Source: Strix aluco (taxonomy: Eukaryota; Chordata; Aves; Strigiformes; Strigidae). Taken from it: a DNA stretch of 64,000 nt. Below are positions 1-13,260 of the stretch, in pieces. Numbering within the stretch: position 1 is the first letter of the stretch; the number at the start of each line of letters is the position of its first letter. A program made the translations under genes and the position numbers. Location of the stretch: NCBI RefSeq assembly GCF_031877795.1, contig NC_133935.1, positions 47,887,330 to 47,951,329 of the forward strand, read 5' to 3'. A model generated the notes under the pieces. The model was not told the origin of the DNA. It made no database searches and worked only from the letters and a program-made list of their open reading frames with translations.

Positions 1-3000
1 ATTTTGTCCTTTACATCTTTAATGAAAAAAGGCCCACTTTCCAAAGTCACTGCATGTCCATTACAGAGAGATACTGTCAGGCCACCGAACCTGGGATGGG
101 ACTGTTCACAGCAGGTTGGCTTGCCACCTGGTTTTCCATCTGTGCCAAATCATACCAAAAGATGGTTGTAGTGCCTTTTGCGTAGGTGACTTATGCAGAT
201 GCCATGACGACAGTGAACAAGTGGTCTTTGTGTTTGAGAATGAGACAAAGTGGTCTGTGACATAACTTCCAGTAACTTTCAAAACCCTTACTTAATCTAA
301 TGTTACCACATGAAGCAGCTCCCTTAAAGGAGAGAGAAGTGGGAAATACTGGCTTTTATTTAGGGTCACAGGGGATGATTCTGCACCTTAAGTCATTTTA
401 GACAACTCTCATATTTAAGCATGAATTATAAAATCAGTAAAACTTCAAATACCCACTTTAATGGCCAGGTTTTCCTGCAGACTACACAACCAGTATCAGA
501 AAAGCTGACTCAAACCCATTTTTCATTGTATTAAAGTGATATCCCTATCTTCAAACTTACGTGGTAGAGCTCGATGAAAAAGATGTAGACCATAGAAGTG
601 CAGTTTTTTTAATTGAAAACTCCTCAAGTATGGTAAATGCTGTCTTATACACATTGCCCAAATGTTTTTTTTTAAATTTGTCTCTAGAACCTTGCTGATA
701 AACAGTTGCTGGTTTGTTTTTTTTTTTTGCAGCAACACCTGAACACCTGCAGTAGTTATTTTAGTGGGATACATTTTACCTATTCTGCTGTTAAAAATAG
801 AAAAACTTAACACTGTCAAGGGTTACAGCACTTTGAATGCTGTCTTACACATTCCCTAGCTTGGGCTTGTGTTGCACTTAGGACTGTTAGTTACCTTGCT
901 TGCCTTGCTGTGCAGTGAGTTTATAACAAAAGGCCTAGTGCCTCAAAGGAGATCTTAAGCTTTAGGTACTCTGCCTGCATGGATTTTCACATCCTGGGGG
1001 ATAAGGGGAGGGAGAACCAAAACCCCACAGTGTTCTGCCTTCCACTGGCCTTAATTCCCTGTGTTTGTGTGTGGCCTTTTGACTCCATTTTGCCTGGCTT
1101 GATGGTATGTGAAAGTGGCTAATCATAATGGAAATTGTTCATTTAGGAGCTGGAATGAAGAACAAGGAAGTGGTATAGTCTTTAGAGCAGCACAAGTACT
1201 TTTTTTCACCAAGCAACAAACAAAATGCACTGCTGGGTAATGTAGAACTGCCAGGGAAGGATTTAGAGCTTTCACAGGTCTGCAGTTACCATTGAATCCT
1301 TTCTGTCCTCTGGTATTTGGTAGTTAGAAGGAGGGCATGCTGTTTAAGAAACAAACAAGGTGGTGTGTTTCTGTCATTTGCAAAACTTCATTAATTCATC
1401 ACTAGAATGAAATTTAACAAAGGGTACTAAATCTATATATTTTAAATTAGTAATATCCTCTGAGGACTTTGTTCTAGAAGAAATAAATTTCACATTACAG
1501 GCAACAGAGGTGAATAACGGAATAAAGAATAACTCCAGTCAATCATGCAAAATACTAGCTGCTTAACAGGAAAAAATAACTTTAGGAGGAAAGCACGTAA
1601 AACATAAAACAATGCTGCTACTTGCTCTATGCTCAGAATGGCTACTTTATCAATAGTGATTACTTCTTTGGCCTTCAGTTTGTCTTTCTGGAAGCAAACT
1701 ACTGCCACTACAGTTTTTTCATTTCCTAGCTATTACAAAGACACAACAATATGAACAAAACATTCAGCTGCATTTATTAGGAAGAAAAATAAATGGAAAT
1801 TATTCATTCATTGTGGTGTTTAGTACATCCAGTGAGACCTGCATGAAGATAATCTCTTTCACTATTAGCCATTTTCGTGCTCATCAAGACAATGATCGAT
1901 TTATGGGATGGCATGCTGTTTTTAGCTTTGTTATGGATATGCTATCCATAACTGCAAGGTGAAGGCATGTTGGAGAGTAAGTGCAGAAAGAAGCAATAAG
2001 GAGAGGCAATCAGAAAGGTTTTAAAGAATTGTTTAGGTAAGAAATTCATATATAAAGGCCTAAGGTAGTCCTAATCTTTCTGAGATAACTGAGACTTGTT
2101 TTCTCCTATAATTTTTTTTAAAGTTTTGGGATAAAAGACAATATTTTTCTGCAAGACACATCCTCTTTTCACTGGGTTCAAGGATGAGCCTGTTCATTCT
2201 TCTAGGCCCATTGGTTAATTGCAGTTTATATAGCAATATTTATTGGGAATTGGCAACTCTTAAAAGCAGATGTGAATTCCCTTTCATGTTCTACAGGCCC
2301 TGTTTCAGGTGAAAGACTTGAAACTTTGTAGTGTGTGTTTTGTGTTTATATAACAAAGATCCAGGAATTTTCGATGTCACAGGAATGTTACCTAAACTGA
2401 ATGAGTGAGCAGGTTTACCTGATCTTGATAGCAGCAGAGGTATGAACCTTTTAAGAGAGGTCTGAAGAGGTTGGCAAACTAAAGAGACGTGGTGCAAGTA
2501 TACAGGAAGCTGAGAGCATGAAGATGCAAAATGGAAAAGACTGCTTCCATTAGACAAGAGCGGTAGGTAAACATCAACAGTACTGTAGCAACAGGATGTG
2601 ATCAGTGTGCTATAGATGTCAGCTGGGTGCCTGTTGGCCTGCTGCTGAGCTTTTGGAAGCTCTTCAGAAGAGCACTGTAGTCTTGCGAGAAGCTTGATGC
2701 TCTATCCAGCTTGCTGTTAGCTTTAGCTGTTGCCAGCTGCCTTGCTACCTCCTGGAAGTCTTGATGTTCTGAACACAGTGGACAGCTGGTGCTCTTACCA
2801 TTAGAGCATTAATACCATTAGTATCACCATCAGCGTTCTTACAATTAGAGGTCACTACTTGGGGGCCTACTTGGCCCTCCGTAAATGAGGCAAATCAGAG
2901 TTCTCACATTGTGACTTACAAACTGTTCTTTTCTGTGCTGCTAGAAATAACTTGTTTTCACTGAATTAATTTCATGTCTGTCGTGCTTCTTGTGTTTGGG

Positions 3001-3775
3001 GGCCCTTGTGCCTCCTGTTAAAGTGTAAAATGAGAAAAGCTTCGAACTGTTCTTACTGCCTGGGATTGTGAGGCAGAACCCTGTGATGTCTGTTTCCCGT
3101 TACGTGATTCTCCATCTGCAAGTGTCTTAAACTTTTACAAGGAGAAAAGAGAAAGGGAACAGTGAGTAAGTAAAATTTAAAAACAGAAAGAAAGATCCCA
3201 CTAGGAGTTACCTTCTTGTAAAGAATATAGGCAGCATCTACTCCTTAACTTCAGCCATTATTCATGACAGCTTTTTTTTAGCAGTGCACGTTCTAAAGTT
3301 CCTCAGCTTCAATTGCACTTTTCAGTTTTTCTTAGAGCGAATCATTGTTGGATGTTGAGTTATCCACACCTCTTTTGTGCTTCACTTTTTTGAGGTCCTT
3401 CTGAACACTGGCGTTGCTCTGAGCTTGAGGCTGCTTGTGAGTCTTTACTTTTCTCTGGGATTCAGAAAAGAAGGAATTTTTCTCCAAGGTCTTAACTGAT
3501 CAGTGTCTCAAAGCTAAGCAGCCTTCAACTATGAAAGCAGACCCACCAACAAACCAGATTTCCATCACTAATGTTTCTACAATTAGTGCTGTTCTGAAAC
3601 ACTAGGCTAGTACTGGGAGATGCAGAGATGGCTACACTGGTGTTGAATACAGCCATTCTGCATAACTGTGCTGTGGGTTTATCGGCTCTGAACATTTGGC
3701 ATTGGTGTCAGTGGGTGCAGAAAGGGGGTGAGCTCTGATCTGATGCAAATCCCTATTTAGCTGAGTAGACTGATG
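1..3775. other. Intergenic sequence, no gene recognised
   Basis: I find no convincing exon, RNA gene or recognisable mobile element here. The open frames are short, overlap on both strands and resemble no family I know. AATAAA occurs on the plus strand at 1482-1487. In mammals the gene downstream of LGR5 is ZFC3H1 in convergent orientation, so a plus-strand 3'UTR could lie near the left edge, but no coding sequence supports that here. Confidence 0.5.
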
Positions 3776-4020
3776 TCCCTGTGAGCAGGGGCACCTTCCG
3801 CTAGATCAGGTTGTTCAAAGCCCCATCCAGCCTGGCCTTGAACACTTCCAGGGAGGGGGCAGCCACAGTTTCTCTGCACAACCTGTGCCAGTGTCTTACC
3901 ACTGTCATCGTAAAAAATTTCTTCCTGATGTCTAGCCTAAACCTACCCTCTTTCAGTTCAAAACCACTGCCCCTTGACCTGTCACCGCAGGCTTTGGTAA
4001 AAAGTCTCTGTCTTTCTTAT
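3776..4020 (-). mobile_element. CR1 LINE fragment, 3' region, degenerate
   Basis: Read on the minus strand this matches the familiar 3' part of CR1 retrotransposons. It has the stretch coding for 'ggggcagtggtttt..aaactgaaagaggg', then 'gaagaaatttttta', then 'gtgcagagaaactgtgg', then 'ccctccctggaagtgttcaaggcc', ending near 'aacctgatctag'. The terminal 8-bp repeats typical of CR1 tails are not obvious, so the extreme 3' end is missing or diverged. The plus-strand open frame over it is antisense noise. The family call is from remembered consensus; edges are within about 20 bp. Confidence 0.8.
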
Positions 4021-4726
4021 AAACTCGAGTTGTTAAGCCCACATCAGATATCAGTGAGATGCTTTAACTCCTAGCTGTTGACCTTCACATCTAGCAAGTT
4101 GTTTTGGAGCAGCATCCGGACTTTTGAATTGCAGTCATTGGTCATGTAATTGTACCTAGTTGGTTTTTATTTCTGCTCATAGTGCTGAGTTAATGCTGTT
4201 CCCATATGAATTCTGTGCAATGATAGTAGATTCTTGAGCTGCTTTATCTTACCCTTTTCATGCTTCTAGGACATACTGTGAAGATAAGGACAAGCTTTTT
4301 TATCTTTCTATCCACATTACAAGCCTTGAGTGAGGAGTAAAAGGCGGGAAAACAAAGTCTTGGATTAACTCATTAATTTATTGACAGTTTTTCATGGTTG
4401 GGCTGTATAAAACTGCAAAGATTCCAAAAATATAATCACATAAAGAATAGGACTTCTACCCCAGTAAAACATGCTTCCTCCTGTTCATTCATGCTGACGA
4501 TTAATAGCATTTATTTTTTGGGGTACAGATTTATATTGAGACTACAAGAGGTATTAGAGCTGTGCATCAGAATCTGACCAGTACTTAAAAGCATAAGTGG
4601 ATGCTGATACTTGACATTAAAGATTTCATAACCAATTTCTATCTTATCTGACAACCCACTTAACAGCCACTGTGATGTCACTCTTATACCAAGTTAGGTG
4701 TCTGTAAGGAAGCTAGACTCACAGGA
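4021..4726. other. Intergenic spacer between two CR1 fragments
   Basis: AT-rich sequence with no gene or repeat that I recognise. The right edge blends into the 5' end of the next CR1 copy. Confidence 0.4.
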
Positions 4727-5842
4727 GTGTGTGGGGGGAAGATGCAGAGTTCTTCCATGGACAATAGTCATGGGAAGTGGTATGCCATCCTCAGAGAGAA
4801 GCTTATGAAGTATGGACTGGCTGAGCAGGCAGTGAGGTAGACTGAAAACTAGCTCAACAGCTGTGTCCAGAGTGTGGTGATCAGTGGTACAAAGTCTAGT
4901 TGGAGATCAGTCACTAGTGATGTAATCCTGGGGTCAATACTGGGTCCAGTCCTGTTTAACATTTTCATTAATGATCTGAATGATGGGGCAGAGTGTACCC
5001 TCAGCATGTTTGCTGATGACACAAAATTGTGAGGAGTGACTGATATGCCAGAAGGTCATGCTGCCACCCAGACAGACCTTGACAGGCTGAAGAAATAGGC
5101 CAGCAGAAACCTTGTGAAGTTCAACATAGGGAAGTGCCAGGTCCTGCACGTGGGCCAAAATAACCCCAGGCACCAGTACAGGCTGGAAAGCAGCTTTGTA
5201 GAAAAGGACCTGGGAACACCAAGTTGAACATGAGCCAACAATGTTTCCCTGTGGCGAAGGTGGCCAACAGCCTCCTGTACTCCATTAGGGAGAGCATTGC
5301 CAGCAGGTCGAGGGAGGTGATCCTCCTCCTCAGCACTGATGAGGCCACACCTGGAGTGGTGTGTCCAGGTCTGGCTCCCCAGTATGAGAGAGGTATGGAA
5401 CTACTGGAGAGAGCCCACTGAATGGCCACAAAGATAATTAAGGGACTGGAGCACCTCACATATAAGGAAAGGCTGTGAGAACTGGGACTCTTCAGCCTAA
5501 GAAGGCTTGGGGGAAGACCTTACCAGTGTGTACCAAAGGAGGGTGTAAAGAGGATGGAGCTAAGCTCTTTTTAGTGGTGCCCAGTGACAGGACTAGAAGC
5601 AATGGGCACAAACTGAAACAGGAATTTCGGCTGAATATCAGGAACCACTTTTTTACTGTGAAAGTGACCAAGCACTTGCACAAGTTGGCCAGAGAGGTGG
5701 TGGAGTCTCCATCCTTGAAGACATCCAAAAGCTGTCTGGACATGGTCCTGGGCAACTGGCTCTAGGAGGCCCTGCTTGAGCAGGGGGTTGGACCAGATGA
5801 CCTCTGGAGGCCCCTTCCAGCCTCAACCCTTCTGTGATTCTG
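4727..5842 (+). mobile_element. CR1 LINE, 5'-truncated, degenerate reverse transcriptase
   Basis: This is a plus-strand CR1 copy starting inside the reverse transcriptase gene and running to the element's 3' end. The frame around 4930-5030 encodes the RT core with an FADDT catalytic motif (ttt gct gat gac aca, about 5008-5022), preceded by the conserved GPVLFN and INDL segments. Further on come the NMSQQC, REVI and VVESPSL regions typical of the CR1 C terminus. It ends at 'cttctgtgattctg', the characteristic CR1 3' repeat. Several stops and frameshifts break the frame, so it is non-coding. It is 5'-truncated, as most CR1 insertions are. The open frames on the minus strand here are shadows. 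Confidence 0.92.
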
Positions 5843-8800
5843 TCCTGTTCCTGGTGTACATTAAATCTGTGTGCTTTTACCACCTTTGTCTAATCAGCTG
5901 CACCTGGCTCCTAACTGCCTTCATGCTCCTTGAGTCAAGGGCAAAAAGCATGGAGCCAGGCCAGCAATCTAGGTTCTTTCCTACCATCCCTGGCTGAGAC
6001 AAAGCTGTGAGCATGTGATCTTTTGCACTTGACTAACTTTGTTTGTAAATACTCCTTATCTTAGTGTATACAGTATCTTAAGAGCTGGCTATGGACTTTA
6101 TAGTTTCTTTAGTGCTTTTATTGAGGTGTTCTCCCACTGCACACACTTTGTTTCATATAGTCAGTACAGGGATTGCAGTTGCTGATAGAGCCTTCCTGCC
6201 CAGCTTTATTCTTTCTGGAGGTAACCATGGCCTTCAATGAAAGATATATTTTAGTTTTTGTTTAGGTGATTAGCAGAAGCAAAAAATTAATGGTTTAAAT
6301 TGAGAAGACTAAGGATGCTTGTTGATCTTGTATGGCAGGTGGCTGAGACCCTCCCTCAGACCTGTTTTCAGCCCTTACTGCTGGAGAGACTATCCATGCC
6401 AGACAAAATTTGCTGGAATTTCCATGCCACCTGTTGCTGGTGTCATAATTTGTATTTATCTGAGAAAACTGAGGAACTACTTAGCAACCCGTTTTTTAGA
6501 AAAAACCATCCACATCTATATTTTGCTTACTAACTGTAGCAAATTGAACACTCCCCCTTCATGCCCTTGCCCAAACTCTAGGTATGTAGCAAGTGTCAAA
6601 GGAAGACTTCCTGAGACAAGCAGAAGTGATCAGACTTGGAGCACTCTTGAGCTGGACTTTTGAAATTGCAAGCCATGATGACTGTTACAGAGGTGCAATT
6701 ATCCCAGTAGAATTAATGATCAGCAGTATGTTTCTCCTAGCAGTGTATGGATAGCAATGCATGGATGAGTTGAAATTTCCTTGATTAAGGAAAATTCAGT
6801 TGTAACAAGTTTGAGAAAGCAATTGATGGTCCTTATGTGGCCTTAAGATATATAAACTCTTCATTGTCACTGCAGTTGCTGTCATGGTTATACTCTTCAA
6901 AATCTGGAAGCTGCAAATCTCTAGAGAAATTCTCCTCTCTGAAATACTCGCTCACACGATGATTAAAATGGTGGAGCCCTTCATGCAGAGAGAAGTATCA
7001 AAGACTCTGGCCTCTAGTGAGGAGGACCAAGAGGAAACAAGCACCATAAACAGGCAGCAATCACAGAAAGCTGCCCCTTGGAAGGAGGTAAATCATCAGT
7101 GAAGGAAGAAAAGCATCACAAAATAAAAATCTCTTCCTTGCAGAAGTTGGTTTCTCTGTGTTGCTGAGAACCATTTGGTCTGGCCCTCTGTTAGTTCTGC
7201 TCTTTTCTTGCAATTTTGGGCATTGCCTGGTTTTGCTTTTCCTTTGGTCCATAAAGAAGACCACCTCAAGATTTTGGAAATAATCAAAACAGATTATATT
7301 TATCAAGCAGAGTATTTAATAGGATAGACTTGAATGAATTTTCTGATAGAAGGAAAAAATAAGTCCTGACTTGCTCATCTGTGGGATGGGTTTGTGTCCC
7401 TGGGGCTCCAGAATGCTCATGGACTTGCATCGCTCCTTAAGCTGGTTGGACGTTGACTAAGTCCCTTCCTCCCCACAGGTAATTTGAGTTCATGTTCCAT
7501 GAAATGTTATTCAGAATTACAGGGCAACAAAGTTTCTAGTTTATGTGAATAAATGAGAAGTCTGATCACCCAAATTTATGTCATGGAACAATTCAGCTGA
7601 GGGATGAGTGCATCAGTCATCTGATCAGCTTTTTAGGATTATGAGCAAACCTCTTCCATATGAACATGGAAACATAATCTGATCAATAATGTCATTTGTC
7701 TCCACTATAATATTTCTTCAGATTCAAAATATAAAGTTCCCAAGTGATGGTCAAATAGTCAAACCAATTGCTGCCCCATTTCCCTTTGAAGGTTTTATGT
7801 TGACTGACTCCGGTCACATCTCTGTTGCTTAGCTTTCTGTGCTTTGGTTTTGTCTTTTTTTTTTGTTTGTTTTCCCTGATAGCCAATAGCTTCCTGAACT
7901 GTTGTGGGACAAACTGAACTCCATCCTCTTGGTTTGAAGTACACCATTTGTGTATCCACAGAAAACCACAGGCTGTTTCACTGACACCGATCTTGGCAGG
8001 ATAGGGAGAATGAATGGTATTTACATTGTTTTAGCACACAGATTTTTTAACAAACATCCATTTAATCAACCCCATTTATGTTTATGGAGTTTCCTTGCCA
8101 GTTGTTTCTTAAAACCTAGCTTACCTTTCAGCAGCTGGTTAATAAAATAATTTATTTCCCTGGTGCTGGGAATAATAAAAGGATATAATTTGAATAATTT
8201 TGCTAGATGCTATGTCACATCTTGGCATCTGGTAGATTTCAAAGATAGTTTTTAAGTGTGTTGAATGTAAGCATCTATGTCTTGGTGGTATTTGGTTACA
8301 AGATAATAAATTTGTGGGTTATGTATCTAATGAAAAGACTTATTTGAATATCTCTACCTACTTTATCTAACATATAAGATATACAAGTTATATCTCTACT
8401 CTCTAATGAGAGTGTAATTGTACATGTGGTGATGCTCCTAACTAGCTTGGACAGAGTACAAACAAAGATGTAGCAGCATTGACTTCAAAATTTTTCAGCA
8501 TCTTTCAAATCCTTTAGAAATTCCAAATAGGTTACTGAGGTAGTTATAGTGCATAGAAATAAATGAAGCTGTTTCTTACCTGGGGAATCTAGACTAAAAC
8601 CAGCAGGTGTCCTTACATGTCCTGCCATTTCACCTGAGACTGGGGTCATCCTACCATTGGTTTTAGGGAGTGGTAAGGAATGAGGTGAGAGCAGAAAAGG
8701 GCTGTTTTCCAGAGTCGGTCAGTATTTCATGCCAGGGGATCTGAAGAACAGAGCAGGGGTGTTAGCTTATCCTTATCTGCAAGGTGGCTTAATGTTTGCA

Positions 8801-10634
8801 AGAAATCCAAGATGAAAATTTGGCTTAAAAGAGGATATAGACGTTAACTGCTGCTTTTTTATTGCGTACTACTGTTTGTTGTTGTCCTACCTGAGTACCA
8901 GGTAATAAAGCAGAGTATGGCTTGTAACTGAAACAACCTTGTAAAATTGTTGGCAATGAATTATCTATGTGTCTGTTTGCTCTCTGTTAATGGGAGCATA
9001 AAATCCAGTCATAAGGTTTGTGGTGCTGCACCTGGGGTACTGGCAGAAGTGACTGCATCATGGCTCAGTAAAACGGTAATAAAGAGTAAATGGTAAGAGG
9101 CCTTTCAGTGCAGACAGCAGGGCCTGGTCTATCAGAAAATAGCAGAGAAAATACAGTGATGCTGTTGTGTAAGTGACTTGGTTCAAAGAGTCTGAGCTGG
9201 AGAAAACTACATCTTTGAAAAAGGGAATGACTTCGAATTAATTTCTCACTGCTACCACAGCATGTGATGGCCACAGGTGATCTGTGAGGAACGTTTGCTC
9301 TTTGACATGGTAATTCTCACTGATATCTATATCTGCTTTTTATTTTCAGCTGTCAATCTGGCTCTCATTTGTAATGCTTTTAGTTAAGTCAGTCCCTTTT
9401 CTGCTCAGTTTGAGAAAACTGTGTGGCTGAAGAAAGGTGGTTGGGGAACTTCTAAGAATGAGTATCGAGAGCAACGATGTTTTCTCCTATATTGATACAG
9501 CATGAGTAGGAAGGCAGAAGAAATGTCCTGACAAGCCTGCATGAGGAAGTTTTAGTTATGATGATGTGATGTGGGAATAGCCCATATTTTTCAGCCCCTT
9601 CCCCCTGTATCACATCTGCCTTTCCCATCAGCTTTCTCCTTTCTCTCCTGAGGCTTCTTTCTCCCTCTGAAGTCTTCTGAGAACTTCCCTTCTCTTCTAG
9701 TAGAGATGTTAAGACACCTCCTTCTGCCAGGAATGGTTGGGTAGATTTTGATAGGAAGTTCACCACCAAGACCTGCGTTTTCAGATCTCTGAACAGTCAA
9801 GAGAAGCCAAACTTTGTCTAATCTCCTCTTGTTGGAACAGCAGGAAAGAGTGGTGGTGCATTCCTTGCATGGCCCTAGATAGACCAACAAGACTGAAGCA
9901 TGCTTTCACAAGGGCAGTGGCTCTAAACTGTTCGATTACAGGTATGATACCATCATTCCTGTAAAGTGATTGAGGGAGGATCAACTTTAAATCTGCTTAC
10001 AGAGAGGACAAACTCAGTGGTTTAAAAAATTATATTTACAAAAGTCTTAAGATCGGTGAGGCCTAAAGACACCAGTGCAGGGTATGCTGAAGGTTTGATG
10101 ATGGATGCAGGAGATGGTGTATAGCAAGACCAGATTCTGTGGCAGATGCATACTCCAGTACTGTGTGGACAGCACAGACACCTACTTGCCTCCTAAGCCA
10201 AAGTCTCCAATAGAGGGTAGTGAGCAGAGGACTCTGATGTACCTGGGTATTCTGAAGCACTCATTAAAGAACCAGAGTTAGGGTCCCTACTTGAGTGATC
10301 CTCTTAGAGGAGCCTATGTCTCTCTGTGTTACTGCAGAAGATGTTTAGGGAGGTCAGCATCCATGCCTCAAACTAGCCCTTGGCACTACCAGTCAACAGG
10401 ACAGTCTATGCTGTCTTTGGGAGGAGCACCCAGTATGGACTCCAAAAGCTGTGTTAAACTTCAGAGCCTATAGATGAGGGCTCTAAGATACATGTGCTAC
10501 ACTGGGAACTGTTGTGAATGACCACAACAACATCCAGCATTCCCTGCCCACCAACTCAGCCTATTTACAGAACATAATATGCTTTTTATTATTGAGAGGT
10601 TTTTGTTGGTCTTTGTGGTGCATTCATTCCCTGT
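5843..10634. other. Intergenic sequence, no gene recognised
   Basis: About 4.8 kb with no supported gene. Small plus-strand frames near 6300-6660 and 6884-7102 have no recognisable domain and no splice or regulatory context. I saw no CR1 or LTR signature in it. Confidence 0.5.
10630..10634 (+). repeat. Left target-site duplication, CCTGT
   Basis: These five bases sit immediately before the TG that opens the left LTR at 10635. The same five bases occur directly after the right LTR at 13919-13923. Extending either copy to six bases breaks the match, so the duplication reads as exactly 5 bp. Confidence 0.65.
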
Positions 10635-11243
10635 TGTGCTGGTTTTGACTGGGGTAAAGTTAATTTTCTTCAGGGTAGCTAGTATGGGGCTGTGGTTTGG
10701 ATTTGTGCTGGAAACAGTGTGGATAATGCAGAGATGTTTTTGTTATTGCTGAGCAGTGCTTACACAGCATCAAGGCCTTTTCTCCTCCTCACCCCACCCC
10801 ACTAGCGAGCAGGCTGGGGGTGCACGAGAAGTTGGGAGGGGACACAGCCGGGACAGCTGACCCCAACTGACCAAAGGGATATCCCATACCTTGTGACATC
10901 ATGCTCAGCAATAAAACTAGGGGGAAGGTTGGCTGGGGCACCACTGCTCAGGGATTGGCTGGGCATCAGACAGTTGGTGGTGAGCAATTGCTTTTGCAAT
11001 TGTTTTCATATGCATCACTTGTCTTTCTTGGGTTTTATTTATCTCTCTTTGTTATTTTCTGTTTCCTTACAGTTTTAATTATTATTGCTATTTAATTTTA
11101 TTTCAATTATTAAACCGCTCTTACCTCAACCCACAAGTTTTCTTATTTTTACCCTTCCAATTCTCTTCCCCCCATTCTGCTGGGGGAGGACTGATTGAGG
11201 ACTTTGTGATGCTTAGTTTCTGGCTGGGGTTAAACCACCACCA
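10635..11243 (+). repeat. Left LTR of the retroviral unit, plus orientation
   Basis: This LTR opens with TGTGCTGG and closes with aaaccaccacca, the TG..CA form of retroviral LTRs. It carries an AATAAA/ATAAAA box at 10910-10915. It matches the reverse complement of 13288-13918 along its length, for example 'ctgaccccaactgaccaaag', 'gggatatcccataccttgtg' and 'caattattaaac'. The order of landmarks is the same as in the right copy, so the two are homologous LTRs in opposite orientation. An antisense open frame over it is not a gene. Confidence 0.9.
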
Positions 11244-11253
11244 AAGTCCTTTT

Positions 11254-11271
11254 TGGTGCCTAGCGTGGCAC
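11254..11271 (+). other. Candidate primer binding site next to left LTR
   Basis: The sequence TGGTGCCTAGCGTGGCAC follows the left LTR after a short 'gtcctttt' spacer, where a retroviral primer binding site belongs. From memory of tRNA-Lys(CUU), 13 of 18 positions fit its 3' end. Similarity to the leader beside the other LTR stops at about the end of these 18 bases; beyond this point the sequence reads as minus-strand internal retroviral sequence. Confidence 0.6.
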
Positions 11272-12564
11272 CTGACGTACCAGGCCATTGAATCCACAGA
11301 GTCCAGTAAACCCAGTTGCCCCTTTCCTCCTCTTGGCCAAAGGGAGGCCCCTCTATTCCTGGCTGTAGTCTTCATTATTTGTTTTTTGTAACTGCAAAAT
11401 AGAAGTCCCTTCATCAGGGTCAAAAGTACAGTCAGACCTTCTACTCTGCCCAACAGACACTGGAGCAGTAATTTTCCTGGATGGATGTTTTTTGGCTGTT
11501 GTTTTTCCTTGCAGTTCCTGTACCTGAGCTTCTAGTCTCCCTGTAGGTTCACCATCCCACTTCCTCATGTCCTCCCCCTGGTCACACAGGAAGAACCACA
11601 GGGTTGCATGTGGCGTGCGCCACCAGTACCCTTTACCTTGAACAGAAAAAGGCTGACTCTTAATAGCTGAGGTCTTGGTTGAGGTGCGTGAGGAAGACCT
11701 ACCCTTCTTGGCTTGCTCAAACATTTTTTGGTCAGTCTGCCCATGGTTGAGGCACAGGCCCACATGGAGGAAGCAAGATTATCTTCAAATTCTCAGAGTT
11801 GTCTGGCCAGTTTAGTTGGTGCCTCCATGTCTGTCCAGCTCATTATTGCAGGGTATGGGTGTATGACATCAGTGCATTTCATACAAACTTTTGCCACATT
11901 GACCGCGTGCACCAGTTTTCATCTGGGTCTTTGGATGCCTGTTTGTCAACCAGGTTGTTATAGATCACCTCCAACATGGCTAATTCCCTCAGATACTGGA
12001 TACATCCCTCAACGCTGGTCCACTTGCTTTGGAAATTTGCAAATTCTTCCTTGAAGGGATACTTGTCCTTCACACTTGACAGGAGTCACAGCCAAAGACT
12101 GAGGACTTCTGCCCTTTTTCCAAACCCTTTGTCAATAGCCTTATCCTTAGCAAGCTATCCCAGTTGCTGGGCTTCCTTGCCCCAATATCCCAGCATCAGA
12201 ATAACCAGCTGAGAATTATCTCATCCAGTTGGCAGCTAAAATCTTTTCACATATCTGTCAGCTCACTTAGGGGTAGGAATCATGGGGTTTCTGTCTGATT
12301 TATGATTTCAGTCTCTTCCTGGTTTTGTGGCTACTCTGCTGTAGAACAGGCTGCCTCTTCTGATTCTTCCTCTTGCTCCCTCTTAGGACAAGCTTCTTCA
12401 TCCCTTACAAAATGAGCTGACTTCTGCTTCCATTGTTTCTTTTTAGTTATAGGGGTTATTGTCTGTTGGTATGTTTCCCTCTCTTCTCCCTGAGGGTGCT
12501 GCATAATATCGAGCAGTGTTTGGTAGATGCTGGCCAGGGCCCAGCACAGTGCAATAAGTTGCAC
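11272..12564 (-). pseudogene. Broken gag-to-protease remnant of the retrovirus
   Basis: This minus-strand stretch holds gag-like coding fragments in at least two frames, around 12564-12331, 12073-11879 and 11763-11353. The middle one contains a segment (WTSVEGCIQYLREL) that I recognise as typical of gag in avian ERVs. The fragment nearest 11300 resembles the start of the protease region. Frames shift between fragments, with stops between them, so no complete protein is made. It ends at about 11272, where an inverted primer binding site and LTR follow instead of the rest of pro-pol. Frames on the plus strand are shadows. Confidence 0.7.
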
Positions 12565-13260
12565 CTCTTTGGAATAGCCATGACTTTGTTTTTTTCAAGC
12601 ATTCTATCACGTCAACAGGATCCTATAGCTGTTTGGGAGTGAAGTTCCAGACCATTAGAGGTGAGAAGTTCTCTAGGTACCTGCCCATATTCTCCCACAT
12701 GCCATGCCACCCATGACCATACTCTCCTGGAGCCTGGGTCATATTCCTAAATCACTTGTTAACCTTAGACAAAATCAGTGCAATATTCGTAAGAAACACT
12801 AATAGAAGTATTTCAACTACTCAAGGATGTTCAAGAAACTGAGAAGTTATTGTATGAGGGAGAAAACATCACAGAAGAAGGTAGTGAAGGTGCCTTTCTG
12901 TATTTCCTCCACAAAAAACCTCGCAGAGGAAGAAGTATAATGGTTAATTGTCTCCATGAGATAGTACCTGAAGTATAGTAATGGCTTCAGTACAGAGCCC
13001 AAATACCAGTATAAGCTCAAGGTCCGTGTTTTAATAACAAATCTCCCAGGCAAAACATCACTAATCACTACAGAGCACAGCAAACTGCAAAAGCCAACAC
13101 TAATCTTTAACACTTACAGCAAAAAAGGAAAGAGCATGTTGCATATCAGACAAACTACTATCAAGAACAGATGAATCAATATTCTGATCTGCAACTATTA
13201 ACCAATATAAATCCCTTCTAATATGCTCTGGTCAATCTGTTATTATCTCAAACCCTTCGA
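12565..13260 (-). other. Retroviral leader region
   Basis: This lies between the right-hand primer binding site and the first gag-like fragment. I see no long minus-strand frame here. It presumably corresponds to the untranslated leader and a decayed gag start. Confidence 0.45.

Noticed and set aside
1..1500. Possible 3' end of ZFC3H1, the neighbour expected from mammalian gene order
   Set aside because: No coding sequence of that gene could be read; a lone AATAAA on the plus strand is not enough.
5121..5755. Minus-strand open frames (112 and 87 codons)
   Set aside because: They are antisense to the plus-strand CR1 element at 4727-5842.
6300..7102. Cluster of small plus-strand frames
   Set aside because: No family resemblance, no splice sites arranged as exons, and ordinary composition.
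11713..12054. Plus-strand open frame of 113 codons inside the retroviral unit
   Set aside because: It is antisense to the gag remnant, whose recognisable fragments are on the minus strand.
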